DNA of 64,000 nucleotides from JADGNZ01 sp963715895 (GTDB lineage: Bacteria > Acidobacteriota > Thermoanaerobaculia > Gp7-AA8), in the NCBI GenBank assembly GCA_963715895.1, contig OY970284.1, positions 806,001-870,000 of the forward strand, written 5' to 3'. How positions within the stretch are numbered: the stretch's first letter is position 1; each line of letters opens with the position of its first letter. The notes beneath the pieces are model-generated. The model ran no database searches. It was not told the DNA's origin and saw only the letters and a program-made list of their open reading frames with translations. Positions 1 to 7,617 of the stretch are shown one piece after another. The position numbers and the translations under genes were made by a program.

Positions 1-2
1 AC

Positions 3-422
3 CATCCGACGCACAGCCGGGCTCGCGAGGTTTACCAGCACATCCAGATCGACTTCGCCCGCGAGCTTGCCTCCTTCGGCCGTTATCAGGATGCCGTTCG
101 AATCTATCGCGCCGTGCTCGTGCATGATCCGAAAAATGTCGCGGCGCTCCGCGGACTGAGCGACGCCGTCGACCACCTTGCCGTATCGCACCAGAAGCTG
201 ATGGCTCTGGAGAAGGGGATGTCCCAACGCGACGTTGCCAACCTCCTCGGCAAACCGATACCGGGCTGGCAGGTTCGCAACGAACGTCCGGACACGACGA
301 TCGAGTCGTGGTACTACCGCCGGACCGACGGCGGCGTGGCCGGCGTCTATTTCCGGGACGGCGTGCTCTTTGCCGCCGAAGAGAACTCTCAAGCGAAGCT
401 GGCGCCGTTGATGAAGCAGTAG
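3..422 (+). CDS. C-terminal part of a TPR protein with a BamE/SmpA-like tail (5' end outside window)
   Basis: The reading frame is open from the left edge, so the N-terminus is missing; about 139 residues are visible. The first 45 or so residues (REVYQHIQIDFARELASFG onward) have the alternating large/small pattern of TPR helices and include a 'DPKNVAALRGL' turn typical of TPR units. The last 80 residues (MSQRDVANLLGKP, then SWYYRR and GVYFRDGVLF) resemble the SmpA/BamE fold, in which 'v..lLGkP' precedes a strand pair. The likely role is a periplasmic or envelope scaffold; the exact function is unknown. The gene is followed by an inverted repeat (425-499) and then the fmdB-type gene. Confidence 0.6.
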   Translation, partial: HPTHSRAREVYQHIQIDFARELASFGRYQDAVRIYRAVLVHDPKNVAALRGLSDAVDHLAVSHQKLMALEKGMSQRDVANLLGKPIPGWQVRNERPDTTIESWYYRRTDGGVAGVYFRDGVLFAAEENSQAKLAPLMKQ

Positions 423-424
423 AT

Positions 425-499
425 CAGTTGATCAGTAGACTCGTGCCGGGATGCCGGCAGCACCGAGCCGTTCTAATCCACGAATCGACTAATCCACTG
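425..499. repeat. Imperfect inverted repeat made of short words
   Basis: The left arm at 425-445 and the right arm at 479-499 are reverse complements at 17 of 21 positions by eye, separated by 33 nt. Both arms contain degenerate repeats of a GATYAGT-type word. It lies directly 3' of the TPR gene and could fold as an RNA hairpin. It belongs to the same structural class as 9734-9819, 38449-38546, 55875-55942, 56985-57168 and 58541-58630. Confidence 0.6.
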
Positions 500-542
500 C
501 CTTTCGGAATCGCGCTGTCAACGTCTTCGTTCACTTCGCCGC

Positions 543-890
543 ATGCCTATCTACGAATACCAGTGCACGAAGTGCAACGACCGGACGGAGGTCATTCAGA
601 AATTTACCGATCCTCCATACGCGGCGTGCACGAAGTGTGGCGGCGAAGTGAAAAAGTTGGCCTCCGCGCCGGCCATTCAGTTCAAGGGGTCGGGGTTCTA
701 CAAGACCGATTACGCCAGCGCGTCGTCGAAGGCTGACGCGAAGTCGGAAGGCAAGAGCGAGTCCTCGGGCGACAGCAAGCCTTCCGAAACGAAGAGCGAG
801 ACAAAAACCGAATCGAAGCCTGAAACCAAGAGCGAAACGAAAGCCGAAACGAAACCACCCTCGAAAACGGAGTCGAAGAGCTCCGACTAA
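543..890 (+). CDS. FmdB-family zinc ribbon protein with a low-complexity charged tail
   Basis: The N-terminus MPIYEYQCTKC followed by a second CTKCGG motif is the FmdB-family zinc ribbon (two CxxC pairs about 22 residues apart), and the following GSGFYKTDY is also typical of the family. The 115-residue protein is extended by about 55 residues built almost only of K, S, E, T and P (repeated KSETK/ESKPETK units), predicted disordered. FmdB proteins are small putative regulatory zinc-binding proteins with no firmly established biochemical role. The next gene starts 15 bp downstream, suggesting one transcript. Confidence 0.85.
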   Translation: MPIYEYQCTKCNDRTEVIQKFTDPPYAACTKCGGEVKKLASAPAIQFKGSGFYKTDYASASSKADAKSEGKSESSGDSKPSETKSETKTESKPETKSETKAETKPPSKTESKSSD

Positions 891-905
891 GCAAAATCAG
901 ACGAT

Positions 906-1544
906 ATGGGAAAAGCCCGGGAACTGAAGAAGCGAGCTGACTCGATGCTCGAGGAGGTTTTCCGGTCTCTCTTCGAAGAGATCAACACGGAGAAGATCCG
1001 TCACGACGTCGCCGCGCTCAAAGAGAGCGAGCCTGACTTCCACTCCCGCGACCACGCCCGTCTGCTCGTACGCCGCACTGCTCTCCGTTGCGCGGCCGCC
1101 GGAGCAGTCTCCGGACTCCCCGGCGGAGTGATTGCCATCGGAACGCTGGGCGCGGAGCTTGCCTTTCTCGTCTTTCAGCAGTTCCGCCTGATCCTCGGTA
1201 TCGCCACCGTTTACGGACACGAGCCTTCGCAGCGCGAGCGTTTCGCGGAAGCGATGTCCTGTCTCGCCTACGCGTCCGGAGTCGGCATCGGCAAGCAGGG
1301 CCTGGCCACGGTGCTCGAATCGGCGACGGCGGAGGGCGGTGTCATCGCCGAGAAACTCGGCGCGAATTTTTTCCGCGAGCGGCTGGCCAAGGCCATTCCG
1401 TTTGTCGGAATCGTGTCCGGCGGCGCGCTCAACTATGTTTCCGTCCGGGCGGTCGGCCGCGCCGCGATCAAGTTTTACGAGTCGCAGATCGACACCGTCA
1501 TCGCCGATGAGATCTGGGCCGAAGGTGATCGGGAGCACGCATGA
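906..1544 (+). CDS. EcsC-like protein
   Basis: 212 residues. The central segment (AAAGAVSGLPGGVIAIGTLG, then a long hydrophobic stretch ending ILGIATVYGHEP) resembles the EcsC family core, in which a GLPGG turn precedes amphipathic or membrane-associated helices and an 'iYGyd' motif. The second half again has glycine-rich hydrophobic helices (AKAIPFVGIVSGGALNYVSV). EcsC-type proteins are poorly characterised; the B. subtilis member is linked to the EcsAB ABC transporter, but none is encoded here. It probably associates with the membrane. Repeat copy A follows directly. Confidence 0.6.
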   Translation: MGKARELKKRADSMLEEVFRSLFEEINTEKIRHDVAALKESEPDFHSRDHARLLVRRTALRCAAAGAVSGLPGGVIAIGTLGAELAFLVFQQFRLILGIATVYGHEPSQRERFAEAMSCLAYASGVGIGKQGLATVLESATAEGGVIAEKLGANFFRERLAKAIPFVGIVSGGALNYVSVRAVGRAAIKFYESQIDTVIADEIWAEGDREHA

Positions 1545-1545
1545 G

Positions 1546-1597
1546 CGGGCACGGCCCGCGGCGCTCGCTGCCCAAGGCTCAGCCGGCAGCGTCGTGG
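1546..1597 (+). repeat. Dispersed GC-rich repeat, copy A (most diverged)
   Basis: A GGGCACGGCCCGCGGCG block followed by TGCCCAAGGCTCAGCCGGC is a diverged form of the element at 1991-2035, 41537-41602, 41616-41683 and 48407-48452 (minus strand). It starts immediately after the stop codon of the EcsC-like gene. Confidence 0.55.
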
Positions 1598-1687
1598 CCT
1601 ATTGATCGCCGCGTGGACTCCTTTGTTCGCCCAACGGAATCGAGGAATGCGAGGCAAAGCATCGCCGTTTGAGCGCGGTAACTGAGC

Positions 1688-1990
1688 ATGAGCAAGTACG
1701 CCATGGATTCGACGATGGAAGTCCGCTCGCCGTTTTTCGAGCGGCGGCGCCTTCGCCGTATCCGGATGATCGTCGAGCTCACGCTCAATCTCGTCGGCAG
1801 TGACATGACCGTCTCGCACCGTGAAGCGCGATGCCTCGTCCGCTGTGCGCGCAAGGCGATCCTCGAGCTTCATCCCGGGTTCGAGCAGCGCTACGAACGG
1901 ATCGTCCGGCCGTACTTCGAGCGCGTTCTGGCCAGCCGCTGGCCGCATGAACAGGCGCTCGACGACGATTGCTGCGACGTCGTCAATTAG
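1688..1990 (+). CDS. Small conserved-looking protein of unknown function
   Basis: 100 residues with no recognised domain. The N-terminus is basic (FFERRRLRRIRMIVELTLNL) and predicted amphipathic. The middle (MTVSHREARCLVRCARKAILELHPGFEQRYERIVRPYFERVLASRW) has regular helical periodicity with three cysteines overall, and the tail is acidic. Codon use matches the neighbours, supporting a real gene. It sits between repeat copies A and B. An in-frame ATG six codons downstream is an alternative start. Confidence 0.5.
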   Translation: MSKYAMDSTMEVRSPFFERRRLRRIRMIVELTLNLVGSDMTVSHREARCLVRCARKAILELHPGFEQRYERIVRPYFERVLASRWPHEQALDDDCCDVVN

Positions 1991-2035
1991 GCCGGCACGG
2001 CCGGCGGCGCTGGTTTGCCCAAGGCTCGGCCACCA
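1991..2035 (+). repeat. Dispersed GC-rich repeat, copy B
   Basis: The element begins one base after the stop codon at 1990. It consists of GCCGGCACGGCCGGC (six-base arms around ACG) followed by a second potential hairpin in which TGGTTTGCC can pair with GGCCACCA across a short loop containing CAAGGCTC. It closely matches the copies at 41537 and 48407. Confidence 0.75.
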
Positions 2036-2066
2036 TCTACGCTCGATCGTTCTGCCGCGCAGACTC

Positions 2067-3614
2067 CTATTTCCCCGCCGCGCCCTTTTCCAGCTCCCGG
2101 ACAACGTCAATGTCACCGAACTGCGCCCTGGCGCGGGCGATCTCCGTGCGAGCCGCGTCGCGGACCTGCACGCTCGTGTATCCGACCGACGGATCGTCGG
2201 GGACGAGAAAACGAAACTCGATCGGAGCGAGTTGCACGGGCGGAAACGCGTCCCGCCGTGCGAAGACCATCGCCGCATCATCAAAAGCGATGAGCGCCCA
2301 CTGCTTCCTGCGGTAGCGGACGAGAGAGGCCGGCAGGGCACGCCGTTGCCCACTGGCGAGGTCGATGACTTCGATCCTCTTTTGATATTCGTCGACCGCC
2401 AGCACAGCGTTGTACTTCCCGATGAGCGCGTGCCAGGCCCGGCTGTCGCGGTGAGCGGCGTCATCTTCCGCGATGAATTCGCGAAAGAGCTCGTTGCGGC
2501 CATCGGTTAGCGCTCTTCGCGCTGGATAAAACGTCCATTCCAGCAATCCGCCGAATTGATCGGCGTTGTAGATGTTCCCGTCCAGTCGATAGGACCGCAG
2601 CGCCGCAACGGCGCGCATCGGAAAGCGCTCCTCGTCGATGCCGATGCGGTGGATGTCGTGGCGGAAGACCCAGGCCAGCGGCAGCAGTGCGCATGCGGCG
2701 AAGGCGATCGAGGCGCGCCTGGGCATCCTGCCGAGTGGCGGCAGGAGCAGCGGCAGCGCGGCGAAGTAGAGTCCCTGATTGCGCACGTGGCGATATGCCA
2801 GCGCCGCCAGGATTGCAAACGCCGCGAAGCGCCAGGCGTTGCCGCGTTTGTCGCGGGTGACGAGAAAGAGCAGCATGACGACGGCCATCGTCACGTACAG
2901 CAGCGGGAACGACGCGAGCGGCGACGGCAGCCACTCAGCGTTGACAAAACTACCGCTGCGAATCTCCGACGCCAATCGCAGCGGTGCCACGATCGCATTC
3001 CACCCAAACGGGTTCACGAGCAACGCCGCCGCGCTTGCGACGACGACCACCCACCGCCGGACATCGATCAACATCGCGATCATGGCCAGAACCGGCGCGA
3101 GAAGCGCCGACGGATGAACGTTGATCCAGACAATCGTCACACACGCATACGCGATCGTCAGCGGTGTGAGACGCAGACGCGACCCAAGGAGGCCGAGCGC
3201 GATGACGATGAGAAGAGCAGCGGCAGCGGCAGGACGGACGCCGAGACGATCGGACGCCCCGGCAAAAGCGATTGCCGCGATGAAAAGCGCTACGCCGGTC
3301 TCCTGTTCGCGGGACGCGAAAACGAATCCAGCCGTAAAGATCGCCGCTGCCAGGAGAGCGCTGGCGATCGAGATGCCACCGTCCCCACCGATTCCGTGCA
3401 ACGCGTAGAGCACGATCTCGTACAGCCACTCACCGTTGATCCACGATACATGCGCGCTCGCGACCGCCAGCGGATCGAAAACCGGAAGAGCATGATGCTC
3501 GACGATCCAGCGGCCGGTGGCGAGATGCCAGAAGTAGTCGTAGCTGCGGATGGGTGCGACCGCGGCGATGGCGACGAGCACGAACAGGATGGCGGCGGTA
3601 ACGCGTCTCGACAT
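2067..3614 (-). CDS. Polytopic membrane protein, glycosyltransferase-C-like architecture
   Basis: 515 residues when started at the ATG at 3612-3614 (MSRRVTAAILFVLV), chosen because the next residues form a first membrane helix and the upstream in-frame sequence looks non-coding. About ten hydrophobic helices fill residues 5-340, followed by a soluble domain of about 170 residues. The first loop carries DYFWHLATGRWIVEH and a later WINGEWLYE, a layout seen in predicted dolichyl-phosphate-mannose-type (GT-C) membrane transferases and related unknown proteins. The substrate is unknown. It is transcribed opposite to both neighbours. Confidence 0.65.
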   Translation of the reverse strand: MSRRVTAAILFVLVAIAAVAPIRSYDYFWHLATGRWIVEHHALPVFDPLAVASAHVSWINGEWLYEIVLYALHGIGGDGGISIASALLAAAIFTAGFVFASREQETGVALFIAAIAFAGASDRLGVRPAAAAALLIVIALGLLGSRLRLTPLTIAYACVTIVWINVHPSALLAPVLAMIAMLIDVRRWVVVVASAAALLVNPFGWNAIVAPLRLASEIRSGSFVNAEWLPSPLASFPLLYVTMAVVMLLFLVTRDKRGNAWRFAAFAILAALAYRHVRNQGLYFAALPLLLPPLGRMPRRASIAFAACALLPLAWVFRHDIHRIGIDEERFPMRAVAALRSYRLDGNIYNADQFGGLLEWTFYPARRALTDGRNELFREFIAEDDAAHRDSRAWHALIGKYNAVLAVDEYQKRIEVIDLASGQRRALPASLVRYRRKQWALIAFDDAAMVFARRDAFPPVQLAPIEFRFLVPDDPSVGYTSVQVRDAARTEIARARAQFGDIDVVRELEKGAAGK

Positions 3615-3724
3615 TCGTAGCGAGTATAGGCATGAAACGTTTTGGGGCGGCGCTGCACTACCAGATGACGCCCCTCGCGTTTGAGATGCCGGCACGGTCT
3701 CCCGAGGGTTGGAAGGAGAAGGAA

Positions 3725-4372
3725 ATGAACATTGAACAGACGGCACAACCGGCGTTGCATATCAATCAAGAAAAGTTATTGGCCCTAGTTCAAGCAATGA
3801 TCGGCGGAACCAGAGGACGCGACGATGACGACCATCCTTTGCCGCCGGGACCTTGGGATCCCGTAATCCGCGTCGCATTGCAAAACCTCACTTTTCGCCC
3901 GGAGACAAATCCCTGGAGAACATTTGGTCCGAGTCCGGAGCCGTGGAACGTGATTGCCGCAAGTATTCTCGGAACTCGTCCCGGTGCGGAAGTGGAGCTC
4001 AATCCCCAACCGGAGCCGCCAGGCGTCGCGTTTTTGGTATCGGTTGCCCAATCGGTAGTAAGCCGCGCAGCATTCCTTCAGGAGATCGCTGATGCATCGG
4101 CGGGCGGACCCGAACAACGCGGTGCGATCGATGTTGGAGGGTACATCTCGAGATTTGTTGATGATTGGTGCGGCACGGGATTTCGATTGAGGTATCCGTT
4201 CCCGGGACCACGTCCGCATTGGTTTGTCAACGAGCTCGGCGACATCGAATTGTTGGTGATTGCGGCGCAATTCGCTCAAGAGGCGACGGAAACGTTTAGC
4301 GCAGGATTGCGCCAACATTTGGCCGACGCCAGCACCGAATTCATGAAAGCGGGCATTGCGAAGATGGGATAA
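3725..4372 (+). CDS. Hypothetical protein with LNPQPEPPG motif and atypical base composition
   Basis: 215 residues. The start at 3725 is set by a strong AAGGAG about 6-10 nt upstream; a longer frame from 3632 lacks one. A central VELNPQPEPPG matches a recurring LNPQPxPP motif found in proteins of unknown function. Other features are an aspartate run (RDDDDHPLPPGPWDP) and paired W/P-rich segments. There is no signal peptide or membrane helix. The gene is clearly less GC-rich than its neighbours and uses A/T-ending codons (for example ttg, aat, caa), consistent with recent acquisition. Function unknown. Confidence 0.65.
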   Translation: MNIEQTAQPALHINQEKLLALVQAMIGGTRGRDDDDHPLPPGPWDPVIRVALQNLTFRPETNPWRTFGPSPEPWNVIAASILGTRPGAEVELNPQPEPPGVAFLVSVAQSVVSRAAFLQEIADASAGGPEQRGAIDVGGYISRFVDDWCGTGFRLRYPFPGPRPHWFVNELGDIELLVIAAQFAQEATETFSAGLRQHLADASTEFMKAGIAKMG

Positions 4373-4393
4373 GGGGATCGGGCAGTAGGCGAT

Positions 4394-5248
4394 CTAACTA
4401 TCTTTCGTAACCGGCGGTGCCGGAGCCGCCGGCACCGTTGGTGCCTGCGGCGCGGGAGGTGCAGGCGGGGTAGCCGTATCGATCTTGATATCCCCGTTTA
4501 CCGTCGTGATGCGCAGCTCGTAGCGTCCGCCGTTCACCTCGCCGGATACGCGGCGGTTGCCGGGGTGCGAATGAATGTTCAGCGGAAAGGCTGCCTCGAT
4601 ATCGCCGTTGACCTGCGAGAAATCGCCGGTGAACGAGGCGGTCAGCGGCAGGACCGCGGTCACGCCTCCGTTGACCGTCTTCAACGTCGCTCCCTGGAAT
4701 GATTTGGCGAAGCGGGCCTCGATGCGGCCATTCACCGTATTCGCTTCGACTTCGCTCGACCCGGGCGTATCGATGTTCACCCTGCCGTTCACGGTGACGG
4801 CCTTCATCTCGCCGTCGACGCCGTGGGTAGCGATACGGCCATTGACGGTGCGGAGATCGAGCGCCACAGACGCCGGCACGTGAAGGTCGTAGTCGACGCG
4901 CGTCTCACTCCCGAAGCTGAAGAAACGGAAGTGATGCTCGTTCTTCCGGCCGATCACCAGCGTGTCGCCCGTGACATCGGTGGTGAAGTAGCCGAGGTTC
5001 TCCTGATCATTCCGAGGAGCGTGGCGGCTGCGGACGGACGCGGTCATCGAGATCTCGCTCTCCGAGCCCGCATCGATGTTGATCGCGCCGTCGATCTCCC
5101 GCACCTCGATGTGATGAATCGCCGCGGCAGGCCAGTGCCTTTCGATCTGTGCCGTCCGGCGCTCCATCACGGCGCCGCAGCCCCCGATCAGAAGTGCGGG
5201 GAGAAGCATCGCGGAGAGTGAATAGAAGATGCGATTCCGGCTGTTCAT
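4394..5248 (-). CDS. DUF4097-type beta-solenoid/adhesin-like lipoprotein
   Basis: 284 residues from the ATG at 5246-5248 (MNSRNRIFYSLSAMLLPALL). The signal peptide ends in a lipobox, LIGGC, so it is a probable lipoprotein. The body consists of repeated TVNGRI/TVNGDI beta-strand units (for example LRTVNGRIATHGVDGEMKAV), typical of the DUF4097 'putative adhesin' fold. The C-terminus is a proline/alanine-rich linker. Envelope location is likely; the ligand is unknown. It diverges from the RDD gene, and the 5' ends are about 50 bp apart. Confidence 0.8.
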   Translation of the reverse strand: MNSRNRIFYSLSAMLLPALLIGGCGAVMERRTAQIERHWPAAAIHHIEVREIDGAINIDAGSESEISMTASVRSRHAPRNDQENLGYFTTDVTGDTLVIGRKNEHHFRFFSFGSETRVDYDLHVPASVALDLRTVNGRIATHGVDGEMKAVTVNGRVNIDTPGSSEVEANTVNGRIEARFAKSFQGATLKTVNGGVTAVLPLTASFTGDFSQVNGDIEAAFPLNIHSHPGNRRVSGEVNGGRYELRITTVNGDIKIDTATPPAPPAPQAPTVPAAPAPPVTKDS

Positions 5249-5297
5249 AGAGGACCTTGCAGCAGGAAGGTACGAGAACGGGAGAAAAGAGTTTCGC

Positions 5298-5705
5298 ATG
5301 ACCACGGACGGGTCCCAAACGACGTTGCTGCGCATTGCCGCCTTCCTGGTCGATGCCCTCTCCATCTCACTGCTCCTGGTGCTTCCCGCCGCGATCGTAA
5401 GTTACACCCTGGCCTGGATCGGCGGCGAGATCAAAGCGATCCAGATCGTCTGGTACGTAGCCCTCAGCGTCGTCATGGTGGGTATGCTCCTCCGCGACGG
5501 CTGGCGAGGCCGCTCCCTAGGCAAGCAGATCCTGGGCCTGCGCCTGATCACCCCAAAAGAGCGCCCATGCGGCTACCTGCGCAGCCTGGCCCGCAACGCC
5601 GGGCTGCTCGTGCCGGGGCTGAACTTCATCGAAGTCATCCTCGTCGTGGCCGGCAAGCGCCGCATCGGCGACAAAATCGCCGGGACGACGGTCACCGAAG
5701 AGTGA
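5298..5705 (+). CDS. RDD-family membrane protein
   Basis: 135 residues from the ATG at 5298, preceded by a purine-rich GGGAGAAAAGAG. The protein opens with LLRIAAFLVDALSISLLLVLP (R...D in helix 1), has a second helix pair, and carries GRSLGKQILGLRLI, the conserved loop of RDD proteins, followed by a third helix and IGDKIAGTTV. RDD proteins are three-helix integral membrane proteins of mostly unknown or transport-related function. Its 3' end overlaps the convergent yigZ-type gene by 14 bp. Confidence 0.85.
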   Translation: MTTDGSQTTLLRIAAFLVDALSISLLLVLPAAIVSYTLAWIGGEIKAIQIVWYVALSVVMVGMLLRDGWRGRSLGKQILGLRLITPKERPCGYLRSLARNAGLLVPGLNFIEVILVVAGKRRIGDKIAGTTVTEE

Positions 5706-6288
5706 TCAATCGTCTCTCCGTCAGCGCCTTCGCAAACGCTTCGGCTCGCGACAGCCGCACATCGAAATCGAACTCGTTACGCTCGCCATAACGCTCCGCC
5801 GCGAGCAGCACGTGCGGCGCGTCGATGAGCCGGTAAACGATGCCGAGCTGATCGAACGGGACTTCGATCCTGAACCGTCGATAGACGTAGCGATCGGCGA
5901 TCGGCGCAACCCGCAACGTCTCCGACGCCGTTTCGCGATACGCCCGCGAAAGACCACCTGTACCGAGCTTCACACCGCCGTACCAACGCACGACCACCAC
6001 CGCCAGGTCGTAAAGATCCGCTCCTTCAATCGCATTAAGAATCGGCTTTCCGGCGGTCCCTGACGGTTCGCCGGCGTCGGCGCTGCGCGCGCGACCCTCG
6101 CCATCCGCGAAGAGCCGGAATGCCCAGCAGAGATGCGTGGCGTCGTGGTGCCGCTTCGTCAGCGATGCCAGTTCGGCGAAGAAGACGTGGTCGTCATCGA
6201 CGGGAAACGCTACACCTAGAAACTCCGAGCGATCGATCTTCTGCCGGAACTCAGCGGGGGCGGTCAGCCTACGGTAGTGATCGAGCAT
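5692..6288 (-). CDS. yigZ: YigZ/IMPACT-family protein (UPF0029)
   Basis: 198 residues. The family signature is complete: KSEFLGVAFPV-type start (here IDRSEFLGVAFPV), HHDATHLCWAFRL, the GEPSGTAGKPIL motif, and VVVVRWYGGVKLGTGGLSRAY. A C-terminal ferredoxin-like domain follows (RIEVPFDQLGIVYRLI). The family includes yeast/mammalian IMPACT; its bacterial role is not settled and may involve translation or nucleic acid binding. It is transcribed divergently from eno. Confidence 0.92.
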   Translation of the reverse strand: MLDHYRRLTAPAEFRQKIDRSEFLGVAFPVDDDHVFFAELASLTKRHHDATHLCWAFRLFADGEGRARSADAGEPSGTAGKPILNAIEGADLYDLAVVVVRWYGGVKLGTGGLSRAYRETASETLRVAPIADRYVYRRFRIEVPFDQLGIVYRLIDAPHVLLAAERYGERNEFDFDVRLSRAEAFAKALTERRLITLR

Positions 6289-6345
6289 CTCGACTGCTTT
6301 CTACCACTCCCTACTCCCCAAGCCCCCAATCCATATAATCCGCTC

Positions 6346-7617
6346 ATGTTCAAGATCGAAGAGCTTTTCGCACGTGAAATCCTCGATTCCCGCGGCAATC
6401 CGACAATCGAGGTGGACTGCCTGCTCGACTCCGGCGCCGCCGGACGCGCGGCCGTTCCGTCCGGCGCGTCGACAGGCTCCCGCGAGGCTCTCGAGCTCCG
6501 CGACGCCGACAAGAAACGCTACCTCGGCAAGGGCGTGCGCAATGCCGTCGACAACGTCGACATCATCGCCAAGGAAGTCGAGGGAATGGATGCGCGCGAG
6601 CAGGCCATGATCGATCTCCTCATGAAACAGATCGACGGCACCGAGAACAAAGGCAATCTCGGCGCGAACGCCATCCTTGGAGTCTCACTTGCCGTCGCCC
6701 GCGCGGCATCGGAGGCCTCTGGTTTACCCCTTTTTCAATACCTCGGCGGACCGGGAGCACGCACGCTGCCGGTGCCGATGATGAACGTCATCAACGGCGG
6801 GGCGCACGCCGATAACAACCTCGACGTTCAGGAGTTCATGATCATCCCGGCCGGCTTCGACGATTTCAGCGACGCCCTCCGAGCCGGCACCGAGACGTTC
6901 CACCACCTCAAGACAATCCTTCACGCTCGAAAGCTGACCACGGCAGTCGGCGATGAAGGAGGCTTCGCTCCCGATCTGAAATCGAACGCCGAGGCGCTCG
7001 ATCTCATCCTTTCGGCGATCGAAAAAGCCGGTTACCGCGCCGGCGAGGAGATCTTCCTCGGCCTCGATGTCGCCGCTTCCGAGTTTTTCTCAAAAGGTCA
7101 GTACGCCTTCGAAGGCGAAAAGCGCGACAGCGCGGCGATGGTTGCCTACTACGAACAGCTCCGCGCCAAATACCCGATCATCTCCATCGAAGACGGCATG
7201 TCGGAAGGTGACTGGGAGGGCTGGAGCGCGTTGACGAAAGCGATGGGCGCCGGGACGCAGCTCGTCGGCGACGACATCTTTGTCACGAATCCTGCCATCC
7301 TGGCCAAAGGGATCGAGCAGGGAGTGGCCAACGCCATCCTGATCAAAGTCAACCAGATCGGCACGCTCACCGAAACCCTCGACGCCATCGAGATGGCCAA
7401 ACGCGCCGGCTACCGCTCCGTCATCTCGCACCGTTCCGGCGAAACCGAGGATTCGACGATCGCCGACCTTGCGGTGGCCACAAACGCCGGCCAGATCAAA
7501 ACCGGCTCCCTCTCGCGCAGCGAACGCATCGCCAAGTACAACCAGCTCTTGCGCATCGAAGAGGAGCTCGGCGATGCCGCGGTATTCGCGGGGACCGGCA
7601 TCTTCAGAGCGTTATAG
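6346..7617 (+). CDS. eno: Enolase
   Basis: 423 residues from the ATG at 6346 (MFKIEELFAREILDSRGNPT). It interconverts 2-phosphoglycerate and phosphoenolpyruvate in glycolysis and gluconeogenesis. Conserved elements include GASTGSREALELRD, KGNLGANAILGVSLAVARA, VGDEGGFAPDL, the Mg2+ ligand regions LDVAASEF, SIEDGMSEGDW and LVGDDIFVTN, the active-site lysine in ILIKVNQIGTL, and SHRSGETEDSTIADLAV. Length is normal. The 3' end overlaps the convergent ArsA-like gene by 14 bp. Confidence 0.98.
   Translation: MFKIEELFAREILDSRGNPTIEVDCLLDSGAAGRAAVPSGASTGSREALELRDADKKRYLGKGVRNAVDNVDIIAKEVEGMDAREQAMIDLLMKQIDGTENKGNLGANAILGVSLAVARAASEASGLPLFQYLGGPGARTLPVPMMNVINGGAHADNNLDVQEFMIIPAGFDDFSDALRAGTETFHHLKTILHARKLTTAVGDEGGFAPDLKSNAEALDLILSAIEKAGYRAGEEIFLGLDVAASEFFSKGQYAFEGEKRDSAAMVAYYEQLRAKYPIISIEDGMSEGDWEGWSALTKAMGAGTQLVGDDIFVTNPAILAKGIEQGVANAILIKVNQIGTLTETLDAIEMAKRAGYRSVISHRSGETEDSTIADLAVATNAGQIKTGSLSRSERIAKYNQLLRIEEELGDAAVFAGTGIFRAL

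Noticed and set aside
2556..3620. 354-codon open frame on the plus strand
   Set aside because: It is antisense to the well-supported membrane protein gene 2067-3614; its composition (R/D/E-rich, no domain) is that of a shadow frame in GC-rich DNA.
3632..3724. N-terminal extension of the 3725 gene
   Set aside because: The AAGGAG ribosome-binding site is placed for the ATG at 3725, and the extension lies in the promoter region of the divergent membrane protein gene.
6290..6345. Word-type repeat upstream of eno (CTACTCCCCAAGCCCCCAATC)
   Set aside because: There are pyrimidine-rich direct words but no inverted arm, so it does not fit the hairpin class.
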